Assembly (NCBI RefSeq): GCF_019061205.1
Contig: NZ_JAHQYH010000003.1
Coordinates: 1-64,000, forward strand
Direction of reading: 5' to 3'
DNA length: 64,000 bases
DNA from: Apilactobacillus waqarii
Lineage (GTDB): Bacteria; Bacillota; Bacilli; Lactobacillales; Lactobacillaceae
The notes under the pieces were generated by a model, which saw nothing but the letters and a program-made list of their open reading frames with translations, ran no database searches and was not told the DNA's origin. This document shows, in pieces, positions 1 through 8,852 of this stretch. Position 1 is the stretch's first letter, and each line of letters starts with the position of its first letter. Position numbers and translations under genes: made by a program.

Positions 1-1
1 T

Positions 2-106
2 GTTGATACCAAAAAATCTGCTAAACGATTAGATCGTAAAATTAAATTAACCGATATTGAGGTAGCTGATGGTTACGTTGGAACCCTTGCTACATATGAC
101 GATTAA
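2..106 (+). CDS. C-terminal end of an unidentified protein (cut by window start)
   Basis: An open frame runs from base 2 to a TAA at 104-106 and gives 34 residues rich in Lys, Asp and Arg, ending in TYDD. The start lies outside the window. The residues are too few to assign a family. It is read in the same direction as the fatty-acid genes but is separated from them by about 370 bases, so it is probably the last gene of a preceding unit. Confidence 0.5.
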   Translation, partial: VDTKKSAKRLDRKIKLTDIEVADGYVGTLATYDD

Positions 107-474
107 TATCTGCTGTTAAATGATTTTCCGGGGTAATGGGATGTTCAAACATTAAACGAATCAAATCATGAAAATTAGATAATCTCTAATGAAAAAACGG
201 CAAAATAGATATACATTCAACCATGTGTCACATAAGGTAATATACGTAGAATGCCGCTATAACAACGTTTTATTTATTTTAAGTAATAAAAAGAGTCTTG
301 TGCGTTGTAACTTAGTATGGTAATTGTTAAACTTATTTATGTTGATTAGTTCATCTAGATATCAAAACTAGATGAAGAGGTAATCAATAATCCTATTGGA
401 TTAGGATCATAAATTAGATTAATAAAAGACGTTTAATTGTTAAAATTTTGAATTATATATGAGGAGTGCTTATT
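107..474 (+). other. Long intergenic leader upstream of fabZ
   Basis: 368 bases without a convincing gene. It holds a perfect 9-bp inverted repeat (TTCATCTAG 350-358, CTAGATGAA 368-376, 9-base loop) and a smaller one (ATCCTA 390-395, TAGGAT 402-407). Neither is followed by a T-run, so they are not ordinary terminators. They may be operator or leader-RNA elements of the fabZ-fabF unit. No clear FabT box was recognised. Confidence 0.4.
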
Positions 475-918
475 GTGAGTGTTTTAAATACAACAGAAAT
501 TATGGATTTAATTCCAAACAGATACCCAATTCTATACATCGATAAGGTTGATGAATTAATCCCTGGTGAAAAGGTAGTTGCTACCAAGAACGTTACTATC
601 AACGAAAACTATTTCCAAGGTCACTTCCCTGGAAACCCAGTTATGCCTGGTGTTTTAATCATCGAAACTATGGCTCAAACTGCTTCAATCCTTATTTTGA
701 AGAGTGAACAATACAAGGATAAGACTGCTTACCTTGGTGAAATTAAGGGTGCTAAGTTCAGAAAGATGGTTAAACCTGGAGACGTTGTACGTTTCGAAGT
801 TACTATGGGTAAACAAAAGAAGAACATGGGACAAGTTGACTGTACTGCTTACGTTGGCGACAAGAAGGCTTGTTCAGCTCAACTAACATTTATTGTTCCA
901 GACGTAAAACGTAAATAA
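475..918 (+). CDS. fabZ: 3-hydroxyacyl-ACP dehydratase, FabZ/FabN family
   Basis: Cytosolic hot-dog-fold dehydratase of type II fatty acid synthesis, removing water from 3-hydroxyacyl-ACP. The 147-residue product has the expected family length and carries the GHFPGNPVMPG motif with catalytic His about 50 and Glu about 64 (IIETMAQ). I chose GTG at 475 because GAGGAG sits at 461-466, 8 bases upstream; a GTG at 466 would overlap that site. fabF follows after 14 bases, so the two are co-transcribed. A lone dehydratase plus KAS II pair resembles the fabN-fabO pair of Enterococcus faecalis, where FabN also isomerises the C10 intermediate to start unsaturated fatty acids. Whether this enzyme isomerises cannot be read from the motif. 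Confidence 0.9.
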   Translation: MSVLNTTEIMDLIPNRYPILYIDKVDELIPGEKVVATKNVTINENYFQGHFPGNPVMPGVLIIETMAQTASILILKSEQYKDKTAYLGEIKGAKFRKMVKPGDVVRFEVTMGKQKKNMGQVDCTAYVGDKKACSAQLTFIVPDVKRK

Positions 919-932
919 GGAGGATAACTCTT

Positions 933-2171
933 ATGGAAAAGCGTGTTGTAATTACAGGTATTGGTGCCGTTAGTCCATTGGGTAACGACGCTAACACATT
1001 CTTAGACAATATTTTTGCTTCAAAGACAGGTATTGCTCCAATTTCAAAGTTTGATGCTTCAGAAACTGGTGTTACTCTAGCTGCTGAAGTTAAAGATTTT
1101 GATCCACTAAAACGTATCGACAAGAAGATTTCAAAACGTATGGATGACTTCTCACGTTACGCTTTATACTCAGCTTACGAAGCTATGGAACAAGCTGGCC
1201 TAAAAGAAGGCGAATTTGATCCAGATGAATTAGGTGTTATCTATGGTTCAGGTATTGGTGGTTTAACAACTATCCAAGAACAAGCTATTAAGATGTCAAA
1301 GAAGGGTCCAGGTCGTGTATCTCCATTCTTCGTTCCTAACTCAATCATTAACATGGCTGCTGGTAACATTTCAATTAACTTAAATGCTAGAAACACTTCT
1401 CAAGCTATCGTTACTGCTTGTTCATCAGGTACTAACGCTATCGGTGATGCATTTGACTACATTCGTTTTGGTAAAGCCAAAATGATGATTACTGGTGGTT
1501 CAGAAGCCTCAGTTAACGAATTAGGTATTGCAGGTTTCGCTGCTCTATCAGCTCTTTCAACTTCAGAAACAGTTGAAGGTGGTTCAATTCCATTCGATAA
1601 GGATAGAAATGGATTCGTTATGGGTGAAGGTGCCGGTACTTTAGTTCTTGAAGAACTAGAACATGCCAAGGCTCGTGGTGCTAACATCTTAGCCGAAGTT
1701 GTTGGTTACGGTACTAACTCAGATGCTTACCACTTAACTGCTCCAAGACCTGATGGTTCAGGTGCTGTTGATGCTATGAAGTTAGCTCTTAAGGATGCTA
1801 ACGTTGATCCTAAGGACGTTGACTACGTTAACGCTCACGGAACAAGTACTCATGCTAACGATTCAGCTGAATCACAAGCTATCAAGAAAGTATTTGCTGA
1901 CAACGACCACATCAAGGTAAGTAGTACAAAGGGTATGACTGGTCATGCTCTAGGTGCTGCCGGTTCACTAGAAGCCGTTATCATGGTTGGTGCATTACAA
2001 CGTCAACAAATGCCAGTTAACTACGGTGTTAAGAACATCGATCCAGAAGTTGAAGTAGAACTAGTAAACGAAGACAACAAAAAGTCACCAGTTAACTACG
2101 AAATTTCAAACTCATTTGGTTTTGGTGGTCACAACGCAGTTCTTGTATTCAAGAAGTACGAAAACGACTAA
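933..2171 (+). CDS. fabF: 3-oxoacyl-ACP synthase II (KAS II)
   Basis: Condensing enzyme that elongates acyl-ACP with malonyl-ACP. The 412-residue protein has the full thiolase-fold layout: N-terminal VVITGIGAVSPLG, nucleophile Cys163 in TACSSGTNA, His302 in NAHGTST and His338 in GMTGHALGAAG, with the C-terminal GFGGHNA loop. AAGGAGG lies just before the ATG. It forms an operon with the dehydratase gene upstream and ends at a strong terminator. The rest of the fab genes are not in this window. By analogy with FabO of Enterococcus it could be the synthase that extends the cis-3 intermediate; that role is inference. Confidence 0.95.
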   Translation: MEKRVVITGIGAVSPLGNDANTFLDNIFASKTGIAPISKFDASETGVTLAAEVKDFDPLKRIDKKISKRMDDFSRYALYSAYEAMEQAGLKEGEFDPDELGVIYGSGIGGLTTIQEQAIKMSKKGPGRVSPFFVPNSIINMAAGNISINLNARNTSQAIVTACSSGTNAIGDAFDYIRFGKAKMMITGGSEASVNELGIAGFAALSALSTSETVEGGSIPFDKDRNGFVMGEGAGTLVLEELEHAKARGANILAEVVGYGTNSDAYHLTAPRPDGSGAVDAMKLALKDANVDPKDVDYVNAHGTSTHANDSAESQAIKKVFADNDHIKVSSTKGMTGHALGAAGSLEAVIMVGALQRQQMPVNYGVKNIDPEVEVELVNEDNKKSPVNYEISNSFGFGGHNAVLVFKKYEND

Positions 2172-2181
2172 TAAAACAATT

Positions 2182-2213
2182 AAAAGACGCGGTATAATAC
2201 CGCGTCTTTTTTT
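2182..2213 (+). terminator. Rho-independent terminator after fabF
   Basis: Near-perfect hairpin (AAAAGACGCGGTA / TACCGCGTCTTTT, 3-base loop) followed by Ts, 11 bases after the fabF stop. Confidence 0.9.
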
Positions 2214-2286
2214 CTGGAATTTATTGAATTTTTAAGGTTCCTGTTTGATAATGATAATATAAGTAATTTAAAAGGAGCATTCTTAT

Positions 2287-3276
2287 ATGGCAATTTTAGT
2301 ACCAGGTGGAGCCGGCTACATCGGTTCTCACACCGTAGATCGTTTAATTGAAAAGGGTTACGATGTTGTCGTTGCAGATAACCTAGCAACTGGACACTTA
2401 GCTAGTGTCAACAAAAACGCAAAGTTTTACGAAGGAGACATCAGAGATGCTGACTTCCTAGACAAAATCTTTAACAATGAAAAGATTGATGGAATTATCC
2501 ACTTTGCTGCTAACTCAATCGTTCCAGAATCAATGGAAAATCCATTGAAGTACTTTGATAACAATACTGGTGGGATGATTACTCTGCTAGAAGCAATGCA
2601 AAGACACAACGTTAACAACATTATCTTCTCTTCTACCGCCGCTACTTATGGAGAACCTGAAAGCATTCCCGTTAAGGAAACTGATTCTCAAGTACCTACC
2701 AATCCTTATGGTGAAAGTAAGCTAATGATGGAAAAGATGATGAAGTGGGCTGACGTTGCCTATGGCATCAAGTACACTGCACTACGTTACTTCAACGTTG
2801 GTGGTGCCAAGATGGACGGATCAATTGGTGAAGACCATGGTCCAGAAACTCACTTAATCCCAATCATTCTACAAGTTGCTCAAGGAACTCGTGATAAGCT
2901 ACAAATCTTTGGTACTGACTACCCAACCAAAGATGGTACTAACGTCCGTGACTACGTCCACGTTGTCGATTTAGCAGATGCTCATATTCTAGCCCTAGAC
3001 AGATTGATGAAGGGTGGAGAATCAGAAGCATTTAACCTAGGTTCATCAACTGGTTTCTCAAACAGAGAAATGCTAGAAACCGCTCGTAAGGTGACAGGCA
3101 AGGAAATTCCTGCCGAAGATGCACCAAGAAGAGCTGGTGACCCAAGTACACTAGTTGCTGACTCAACTAAGGCCCGTGAAGTACTAGGTTGGAAGCCTCA
3201 ACATGACAATGTTGAAGATATTATCGCTAGTGCATGGACTTGGACTCAAAAGCACCCACACGGTTACGAAGATTAA
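2287..3276 (+). CDS. galE: UDP-glucose 4-epimerase
   Basis: Extended short-chain dehydrogenase that interconverts UDP-glucose and UDP-galactose. The 329 residues show the NAD-binding GGAGYIGSH at 7-15, a catalytic Ser/Thr in FSSTAATYG about 115-122, and the YxxxK pair Tyr141/Lys145 in NPYGESK. AAAGGAGC precedes the ATG. No galK, galT or galM is adjacent, so it stands alone and may serve cell-wall or exopolysaccharide sugars rather than galactose catabolism. Length and motifs fit GalE better than other nucleotide-sugar epimerases. Confidence 0.93.
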   Translation: MAILVPGGAGYIGSHTVDRLIEKGYDVVVADNLATGHLASVNKNAKFYEGDIRDADFLDKIFNNEKIDGIIHFAANSIVPESMENPLKYFDNNTGGMITLLEAMQRHNVNNIIFSSTAATYGEPESIPVKETDSQVPTNPYGESKLMMEKMMKWADVAYGIKYTALRYFNVGGAKMDGSIGEDHGPETHLIPIILQVAQGTRDKLQIFGTDYPTKDGTNVRDYVHVVDLADAHILALDRLMKGGESEAFNLGSSTGFSNREMLETARKVTGKEIPAEDAPRRAGDPSTLVADSTKAREVLGWKPQHDNVEDIIASAWTWTQKHPHGYED

Positions 3277-3378
3277 TATTTAATTATATTTGATTATAAT
3301 CACATCTTTTTTCTTGAAAATAAATCATATGAGTTTTACCATGAGATTGAACTTAAGAAATAGGAGGCTGAATTTTCT

Positions 3379-4287
3379 ATGAACAGATTAGAAGGACTTG
3401 AAGAAACAACCACTCTAAACAATGGCGTTGAAATGCCACGTCTTGGATTAGGTGTTTGGAAGACAGATAATACAAGTGCTAAAGAATCAGTTAAAGAATC
3501 AATCATCAAGGGTTACCATTTAATTGATACTGCAAAGCAATATGGTAACGAAACTGGTGTTGGTGAAGGAATTAAAGAAGGTTTGGCTGCAACCGGACAA
3601 AACCGTAAAGATTTATTTATTACAACTAAGTTATTCAACGGTGATCAAGGTTATGAAAGTACAATCAATGCCTTAAATGGTACACTAAAACGTCTAGACT
3701 TAACTTACATTGACCTATACTTAATGCACTGGCCAGTTGATGGAAAGTACATTGATACTTGGAAGGCAATGGAAGAACTATACCGCCAAGGTAAGATTAG
3801 AGCTATCGGTATTTCAAACTTCGATAACGAAAGATTACAAAACCTACTAGATCACAGTGATATTGTTCCTGCCGTTAACCAAATGGAATTCAATCCAGTT
3901 AACCAAGAAAAGGATATTTTAGAATTCAATAACCATGCTGGTATTCAACTAGAAGCATGGTCACCACTTGGTGGTGGGGAAGCCTTATCTAATGAAGAAA
4001 TCAAGAAGATTGCTGACAAGTACAACAAGTCAGTCGCTCAAGTAATTCTTCGTTGGGACTGGCAAAAAGGTGTTGTAACCATTCCTAAGTCATCACATGA
4101 AGAAAGAATTATTCAAAACTCAGATATCTTTGACTTCAAGTTATCAGAAGATGACATGAAGACCATCGAAGGTATCGACAAGCAAAAGCGTAGTTTATGG
4201 TACCCTGATTTTGAATGGCACACTACCGGTAAAATGACAGATACTGTAGATAAGTGGGACGATTCTCCTGCTAACTACAAAGACTAG
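3379..4287 (+). CDS. Aldo/keto reductase
   Basis: NADPH-dependent (alpha/beta)8-barrel oxidoreductase of the 2,5-diketo-gluconate reductase type. The catalytic tetrad is visible: Asp50 in LIDTAKQYGNE, Tyr55, Lys84 in ITTKL and His117 in LMHWP. The cofactor site IPKSSHEERIIQN is present near the C-terminus. At 302 residues it is about 20-25 longer than usual because of a tail after the barrel (WYPDFEWHTTGKM onward). TAGGAGG is positioned before the ATG. It is probably monocistronic, closed by the terminator at 4306-4337. The substrate cannot be predicted. Confidence 0.9.
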   Translation: MNRLEGLEETTTLNNGVEMPRLGLGVWKTDNTSAKESVKESIIKGYHLIDTAKQYGNETGVGEGIKEGLAATGQNRKDLFITTKLFNGDQGYESTINALNGTLKRLDLTYIDLYLMHWPVDGKYIDTWKAMEELYRQGKIRAIGISNFDNERLQNLLDHSDIVPAVNQMEFNPVNQEKDILEFNNHAGIQLEAWSPLGGGEALSNEEIKKIADKYNKSVAQVILRWDWQKGVVTIPKSSHEERIIQNSDIFDFKLSEDDMKTIEGIDKQKRSLWYPDFEWHTTGKMTDTVDKWDDSPANYKD

Positions 4288-4305
4288 TTATACTAACTAT
4301 TCAGA

Positions 4306-4337
4306 AAAAAGCGTTGTCTTTAATGACAACGCTTTTT
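4306..4337 (+). terminator. Rho-independent terminator after the aldo/keto reductase
   Basis: Hairpin AAAAAGCGTTGTC / GACAACGCTTTTT with a 6-base loop and T-run. Confidence 0.9.
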
Positions 4338-4385
4338 CTTTTGTCCTATAATAGTATTAAATAACAAGAGAAATGGAGAATTGGA

Positions 4386-5297
4386 TTGGAAAATAAGACA
4401 CAAGCGCAAAAAAGATTAATCGGTGGAATTCTAGCCGTGACTGGGGCAATTCTTTGGGGGATTCAAGGTCCAGTATCACAATTTTTATTCCAAGATAATA
4501 ACCTATCACCGGAATGGTTAATGGGAATTAAGATGGGAATTTCAGGGATTGTGATTCTACTATTCACTAACTTCATTAAAAAAGAACCAGTAATGGATCT
4601 TTGGAAGAAGCCAAAGAATCTGGGTGTGTTTGCTGTCTATGCCGTATTTGGTTTAGCTGCTGTGCAATATTTGTACCTAGTGACAGTTAACTTAAGTAAC
4701 GCCGGAACGGCGACAGTTCTACAAAGTTTGGGAACGGTATTGATTGTTATCTTTACCGCCATTTTTTACCATCAATTGCCAAATAAGTACGAAGCATTCG
4801 CCGTATTAGTTGCCTTAATCGGAACATGGTTATTGGTAACAAAGGGACACTTGACTCAATTGGCCATCTCAACACCTGCATTAACTGCAGGACTATTGTT
4901 AGCGTTAGCGGGAGCAATTCAAACCATGCTACCGGTAAACCTATTGAAACGTTTTTCAACATTAGTCGTAGTCGGGTGGGCAATGCTAGTCGGTGGAATC
5001 ATCTTTACCATCGTTCATCCTTTCTGGGTGGACGTTCCTAAGTTAACCTTAGGAACCGTATTAGGTGTCGGTTTTATTGTATTCTTTGGAACAATGATGT
5101 CATTTATTTGTTTCATCAATAGTTTGAAATTCATTTCACCTACGGTTGCAGGGATGCTTGATACATTTGAACCATTATCAGCTACCATCGGTGCCGTAAT
5201 TTTCCTTAATACATCATTTAATGGCGCAGAAGTTATTGGAGGAATTTTGGTGCTAAGTACGGTATTTATCCTAGCTTTTGGAAATAAAAACGAATAA
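4386..5297 (+). CDS. EamA/DMT-family transporter, paralog 1
   Basis: Ten-helix drug/metabolite superfamily membrane protein of 303 residues with two EamA repeats, opening with GAILWGIQGPVSQFLF in helix 1 and repeating GTMMSFICFINSLKFISP in the second half. The start appears to be TTG at 4386 (MENKTQAQ), with TGGAGAA a few bases upstream. Two closely similar paralogs lie at 11510 and 12612. The substrate is unknown; members export amino acids, nucleotides or drugs. Its 3' end runs into the inverted repeat at 5316-5350 that also serves the next gene. Confidence 0.85.
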   Translation: MENKTQAQKRLIGGILAVTGAILWGIQGPVSQFLFQDNNLSPEWLMGIKMGISGIVILLFTNFIKKEPVMDLWKKPKNLGVFAVYAVFGLAAVQYLYLVTVNLSNAGTATVLQSLGTVLIVIFTAIFYHQLPNKYEAFAVLVALIGTWLLVTKGHLTQLAISTPALTAGLLLALAGAIQTMLPVNLLKRFSTLVVVGWAMLVGGIIFTIVHPFWVDVPKLTLGTVLGVGFIVFFGTMMSFICFINSLKFISPTVAGMLDTFEPLSATIGAVIFLNTSFNGAEVIGGILVLSTVFILAFGNKNE

Positions 5298-5315
5298 AAA
5301 TAAAAAAAGATAATG

Positions 5316-5354
5316 AACAACGTGTTGACTTTCTCAGCACGTTGTTTTTATAAT
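5316..5354 (+). promoter_or_regulatory. Terminator-like inverted repeat enclosing the tetR-mmpL promoter
   Basis: Perfect 9-bp arms AACAACGTG (5316-5324) and CACGTTGTT (5338-5346) followed by Ts form a plausible terminator for the upstream EamA gene. The loop contains TTGACT (5325-5330), spaced 18 bases from TATAAT (5349-5354), a good promoter for the TetR gene. The same repeat therefore surrounds the -35 box and could be the TetR operator. The hairpin and promoter are seen; the operator role is inferred. Confidence 0.65.
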
Positions 5355-5400
5355 GTAATTGAATTATTAGATAAAGTGATTTTTGAGGGGAGACGTAGGT

Positions 5401-6012
5401 ATGGTTAAACAAGATCGTAGAACAATCCAGACCAAGTCCCAGATTACTGATGCCCTAATTGAATTAATTCATACAAAGGGATTCAATAATTTGAGTGTTA
5501 CTGACTTAACTAGAACAGCTGGAATTGGTCGCGGTACGTTTTACATTCATTATTTAGACAAGTTTGATTTATTGTCCAAAACAGAAACACGTTTATTGAA
5601 TGAGATTCAAGATATTTTAAACGCGATTGTTCCAGAAGAATTAAAAACATTTTCTGAGAATAGTGAAAGTGCTCCATCAGAATTAGTAATCAAGACACTT
5701 GATTACTTTTACCAAAATTCCAAATTATTGTCCGCCTTACTATGCCCGGATGGTGATCCATATCTAATCGGCAAGATTAAGAAGATGTTTAAAGAAGTGA
5801 TTGTTGAATCATTTCATGCAGCACCTTCTGAAATTGAATTCCATCCAGGAATTCCAAAAGATTATGTGATGGAAATAATTTTGGATAGGTTGATGAGTAT
5901 TGTTGTTTATTGGATGAGCAAAGAATATCCAGAGTCTCCTAGTCAAATCGCTGAAATCATTAAGACGACGCAAAGAACTGCGCCTCAAGATTTAATTAAT
6001 ATTAAAAAATAA
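5401..6012 (+). CDS. TetR/AcrR-family regulator
   Basis: 203-residue one-domain repressor. The N-terminal helix-turn-helix is clear (ITDALIELIHTKGFNNLSV, then RTAGIGRGTFYIHYLDKFDL, about 18-60), with a divergent ligand-binding C-terminal part. I start it at ATG 5401, which has GAGGGGAG 8 bases upstream, rather than at TTG 5383. The MMPL exporter begins 14 bases after its stop, so regulator and pump form one unit. It probably represses its own promoter, which lies between the arms of an inverted repeat. The ligand is unknown. Confidence 0.9.
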   Translation: MVKQDRRTIQTKSQITDALIELIHTKGFNNLSVTDLTRTAGIGRGTFYIHYLDKFDLLSKTETRLLNEIQDILNAIVPEELKTFSENSESAPSELVIKTLDYFYQNSKLLSALLCPDGDPYLIGKIKKMFKEVIVESFHAAPSEIEFHPGIPKDYVMEIILDRLMSIVVYWMSKEYPESPSQIAEIIKTTQRTAPQDLINIKK

Positions 6013-6026
6013 GGGGGAGAATTCAA

Positions 6027-8717
6027 ATGCCAAAGTTTATTAAGAAGTATACTGGTAGCTTGATTGCATGGTTGGTTGTAGTAATCCTAAGTGTAGTCTT
6101 TTTACCAAACATGTCTAACTTAGTAGCACAAAAGGGCCAAACTAAGATTCCAGCTACTTCTCAAAGCCAAGTCGCCGAAACCATTCAAAAGCATTGGGGT
6201 CACGGTATTAGTAATACCATGGATACAGTTGTTGTTTTCAACAACGGTAATAGTAAAATCACTTCAAGTGACCAAAAGAAAATCGATGCTACAATTCAAA
6301 AATTAAAGGACAACAAGTCCAAGTACGGTATCAAGGGTGTAACCGCTCCATTTGATAACGACGCAACTAAGAAGCAATTAGTTTCAAAGGATAACACCAC
6401 TGAAATTGTGCAATTAAACGTAACTAAGAAACGTTCAATACAAAGTGTTAACAACCAACTTAAGGATGCTGTTAAGACCTCTGGAATTAAGACTTACGTT
6501 ACTGGTGGGGATATCCTAAACGATGACTTTAGAGTTTCTACACAAGAAGGAATTCAAAAGACTGAGATTATCGCCGCAGTATTTATCTTAATCGTATTGA
6601 TTATTGTCTTTAGATCACCAATCGTGCCATTAGTATCACTATTGACTGTGGGTGTCTCATTCATCGTTTCATTGAGCATTGTTATGAACCTTGTTCAATA
6701 CTTCGGTTTCCCACTTTCAAACTTCACTCGTGTATTCATGGTGGTTGTACTATTCGGTATTGGTACTGATTACAACATCTTGTTATACAACCAATTTAAG
6801 GAAGAATTGAGTAGGGGTAAGGATCAAATTCAGGCAACTATCGACGCAAGAAAAGTTGCCGGAAAGACAATCCTATACTCAGGTACATCAGTATTGATTG
6901 GTTTTGCAACATTAGCACTAGCTAAGTTCTCAATTTACCAATCAGCCGTTGGTGTAGCTGTTGGTGTTGCCGTATTACTACTTGTATTGGTAACATTGAA
7001 CCCATTCTTCATGTCAGTTCTAGGTAAGAACATCTTCTGGCCTTCAAAGAACTTTGATGGTGAAGGAGAAAACAAGCTATGGAGCTTCTTATCAAACAAG
7101 TCAACCAAGTGGGCAATTCCAGCTATCGTTTTGGTACTAGTTGTAACTGTTCCATTCATGGCTACTTACAAGAATAATCTAAACTACGACAACAGTGTGG
7201 AACTACAAAACAATGTTCCTGCTAAACAAGGACTATTGACTGTTCAAAAGCACTTCTCAAAGGGTACTGCTGAACCTTCAACTATTTACATTAAGTCCGA
7301 CCACAAGCTAAATAACGAAAAAGACTTGAATGAAATTGATCGACTAACCAAACAATTGGGTAAACAATCTGGCGTAAAGACTGTGGCATCTGTAACTCAA
7401 CCAAGTGGTATGCCAATTAACCAACTATACGTAAACGACCAACTAGAAACACTAAATTCCAAGATGAAGACAGCTAAGAAGGGTATTAGCACCATCAAAC
7501 AAGGTACTAAGAACTCATCATTCAACGCTACTCCATTAGAAGATATCGGTTCTTCAGCAATGACAATTGGCCAATACCTAAAGAATATTCAAGCAATGAG
7601 TAGTCAAACTGGTAACACCAATGGTCAAGCTGTATTGACTCAATTACAACAAAAGATGGCTTCAGTGGGTCAACCACTAAGCCAAGCACAACTACAAATT
7701 GTAGGTGCATTGTTACAACAAAGCGCAACTAAGCAACAAACACTAATGAGTGGTTTACAATCACAACTACAAGGCATTGCTTCAAATACCCAAGGTATTG
7801 GTGACAACGCCAAGGCATTAGCCGCTCAATTGAAAGAAACCCAAGCTAAGCTAAAGAAGGCTGGCGTTGGTCTAGATAAAATCGAAAAGGGAATGGGTAG
7901 TGCAAACTCTTACCTAAGTTCTCTATCAAACTCACAAGCTTCTGATTCATTCAATATTCCAGAAAGCGTTCTAAAGAGTGACACATTCAAGCGTTCAGTT
8001 AACACTTATCTATCAGAAGATAAGAAGACCGCTAAGATTACTGTTGTTCTAGACAAAGACCCTAACTCTGAAAGTGCAATGAACCAAGTTGATAACCTAC
8101 AAACTAAGGTATACAACAATATCTCAGGTACCTCACTAGATCACAGTGTGGTTGCAATTGGTGGTCAAACTGCAACTACTTCTGATACTCACCACATCGC
8201 AAGTTCTGACTTCTTGAGAACTGCAGTTATCATGGTTATCGGAATTATGATTGCATTAATGGTTATTACCAGATCAATTCTTCAACCATTCTACATCTTA
8301 GGTACTTTAATCATTGCTTACATTTCATCACTAAGCATCACTAAGCTAATTAGTTCTGCTGTATTAGGTGAAAAGTTCCTAACTTGGAACACACCATTCT
8401 TTACATTCGTAATGCTAATCGCATTGGGTGTTGATTACAGTATCTTTTTGATGATGAAATACCGTGAATTCGGTAGCGTTGATGCTACACCTGAAAAACA
8501 AATTCAACATGCTTGTGCCGTTATCGGTACGGTGGTTATCTCAGCAGCTATCATTTTAGGTGGTACTTTTGCGGCACTAATGCCATCAGGAGTATTAACT
8601 CTAATTCAAGTTGCTATTGGGGTAATTGTTGGATTAATCATCCTAGTATTTATCATTCCAATGCTAATCTCAGCATTAATCAAATTGACCTATGGTCAGT
8701 CTGAAGATAAAGAATAG
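6027..8717 (+). CDS. MMPL/RND-family exporter
   Basis: 896-residue membrane protein with two repeats, each a large extracytoplasmic loop plus a group of membrane helices. Helix 1 is near residues 11-30. The first helix block (about 180-370) contains FGIGTDYNILLYNQF and the second (about 730-890) contains IALGVDYSIFLMMKY; these Asp-Tyr pairs match the proton-relay motif of MMPL proteins. The second loop (about 480-650) is rich in Gln, Lys and Ser, as in YhgE-like and related Gram-positive pumps. AAGGGGGAGA precedes the ATG. Encoded directly behind its presumed TetR repressor. Candidate substrates are hydrophobic drugs, bile-like compounds or lipids. Confidence 0.9.
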   Translation: MPKFIKKYTGSLIAWLVVVILSVVFLPNMSNLVAQKGQTKIPATSQSQVAETIQKHWGHGISNTMDTVVVFNNGNSKITSSDQKKIDATIQKLKDNKSKYGIKGVTAPFDNDATKKQLVSKDNTTEIVQLNVTKKRSIQSVNNQLKDAVKTSGIKTYVTGGDILNDDFRVSTQEGIQKTEIIAAVFILIVLIIVFRSPIVPLVSLLTVGVSFIVSLSIVMNLVQYFGFPLSNFTRVFMVVVLFGIGTDYNILLYNQFKEELSRGKDQIQATIDARKVAGKTILYSGTSVLIGFATLALAKFSIYQSAVGVAVGVAVLLLVLVTLNPFFMSVLGKNIFWPSKNFDGEGENKLWSFLSNKSTKWAIPAIVLVLVVTVPFMATYKNNLNYDNSVELQNNVPAKQGLLTVQKHFSKGTAEPSTIYIKSDHKLNNEKDLNEIDRLTKQLGKQSGVKTVASVTQPSGMPINQLYVNDQLETLNSKMKTAKKGISTIKQGTKNSSFNATPLEDIGSSAMTIGQYLKNIQAMSSQTGNTNGQAVLTQLQQKMASVGQPLSQAQLQIVGALLQQSATKQQTLMSGLQSQLQGIASNTQGIGDNAKALAAQLKETQAKLKKAGVGLDKIEKGMGSANSYLSSLSNSQASDSFNIPESVLKSDTFKRSVNTYLSEDKKTAKITVVLDKDPNSESAMNQVDNLQTKVYNNISGTSLDHSVVAIGGQTATTSDTHHIASSDFLRTAVIMVIGIMIALMVITRSILQPFYILGTLIIAYISSLSITKLISSAVLGEKFLTWNTPFFTFVMLIALGVDYSIFLMMKYREFGSVDATPEKQIQHACAVIGTVVISAAIILGGTFAALMPSGVLTLIQVAIGVIVGLIILVFIIPMLISALIKLTYGQSEDKE

Positions 8718-8736
8718 ATGAAAATAACACGAATGA

Positions 8737-8767
8737 GAGACGATGGATTTTCCATTGTCTCTTTTTT
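8737..8767 (+). terminator. Rho-independent terminator after the MMPL gene
   Basis: Hairpin GAGACGATGGA / TCCATTGTCTC (one G-T pair) with a 3-base loop and a T-run. Confidence 0.9.
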
Positions 8768-8852
8768 AGTATAAATTATTTCATTTGAAAACATAAAAGG
8801 GTTATAATGAAAGCGCAATCATAATTAAAAATAAACATAAGAAGGTATAAAT

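Noticed and set aside
189-323. 44-codon ORF (ATG at 189) upstream of fabZ
   Set aside because: No ribosome site, unusual composition and a position in an AT-rich leader; no reason to think it is translated.
3291-3302. 12-bp palindrome TGATTATAATCA after galE, considered as a terminator
   Set aside because: Very AT-rich, with only a weak T-run 5 bases later; too weak to call.
2287-4287. galE and the aldo/keto reductase as a galactose operon
   Set aside because: A 100-base gap with a separate ribosome site and no galK, galT or galM nearby; no evidence that they work together.
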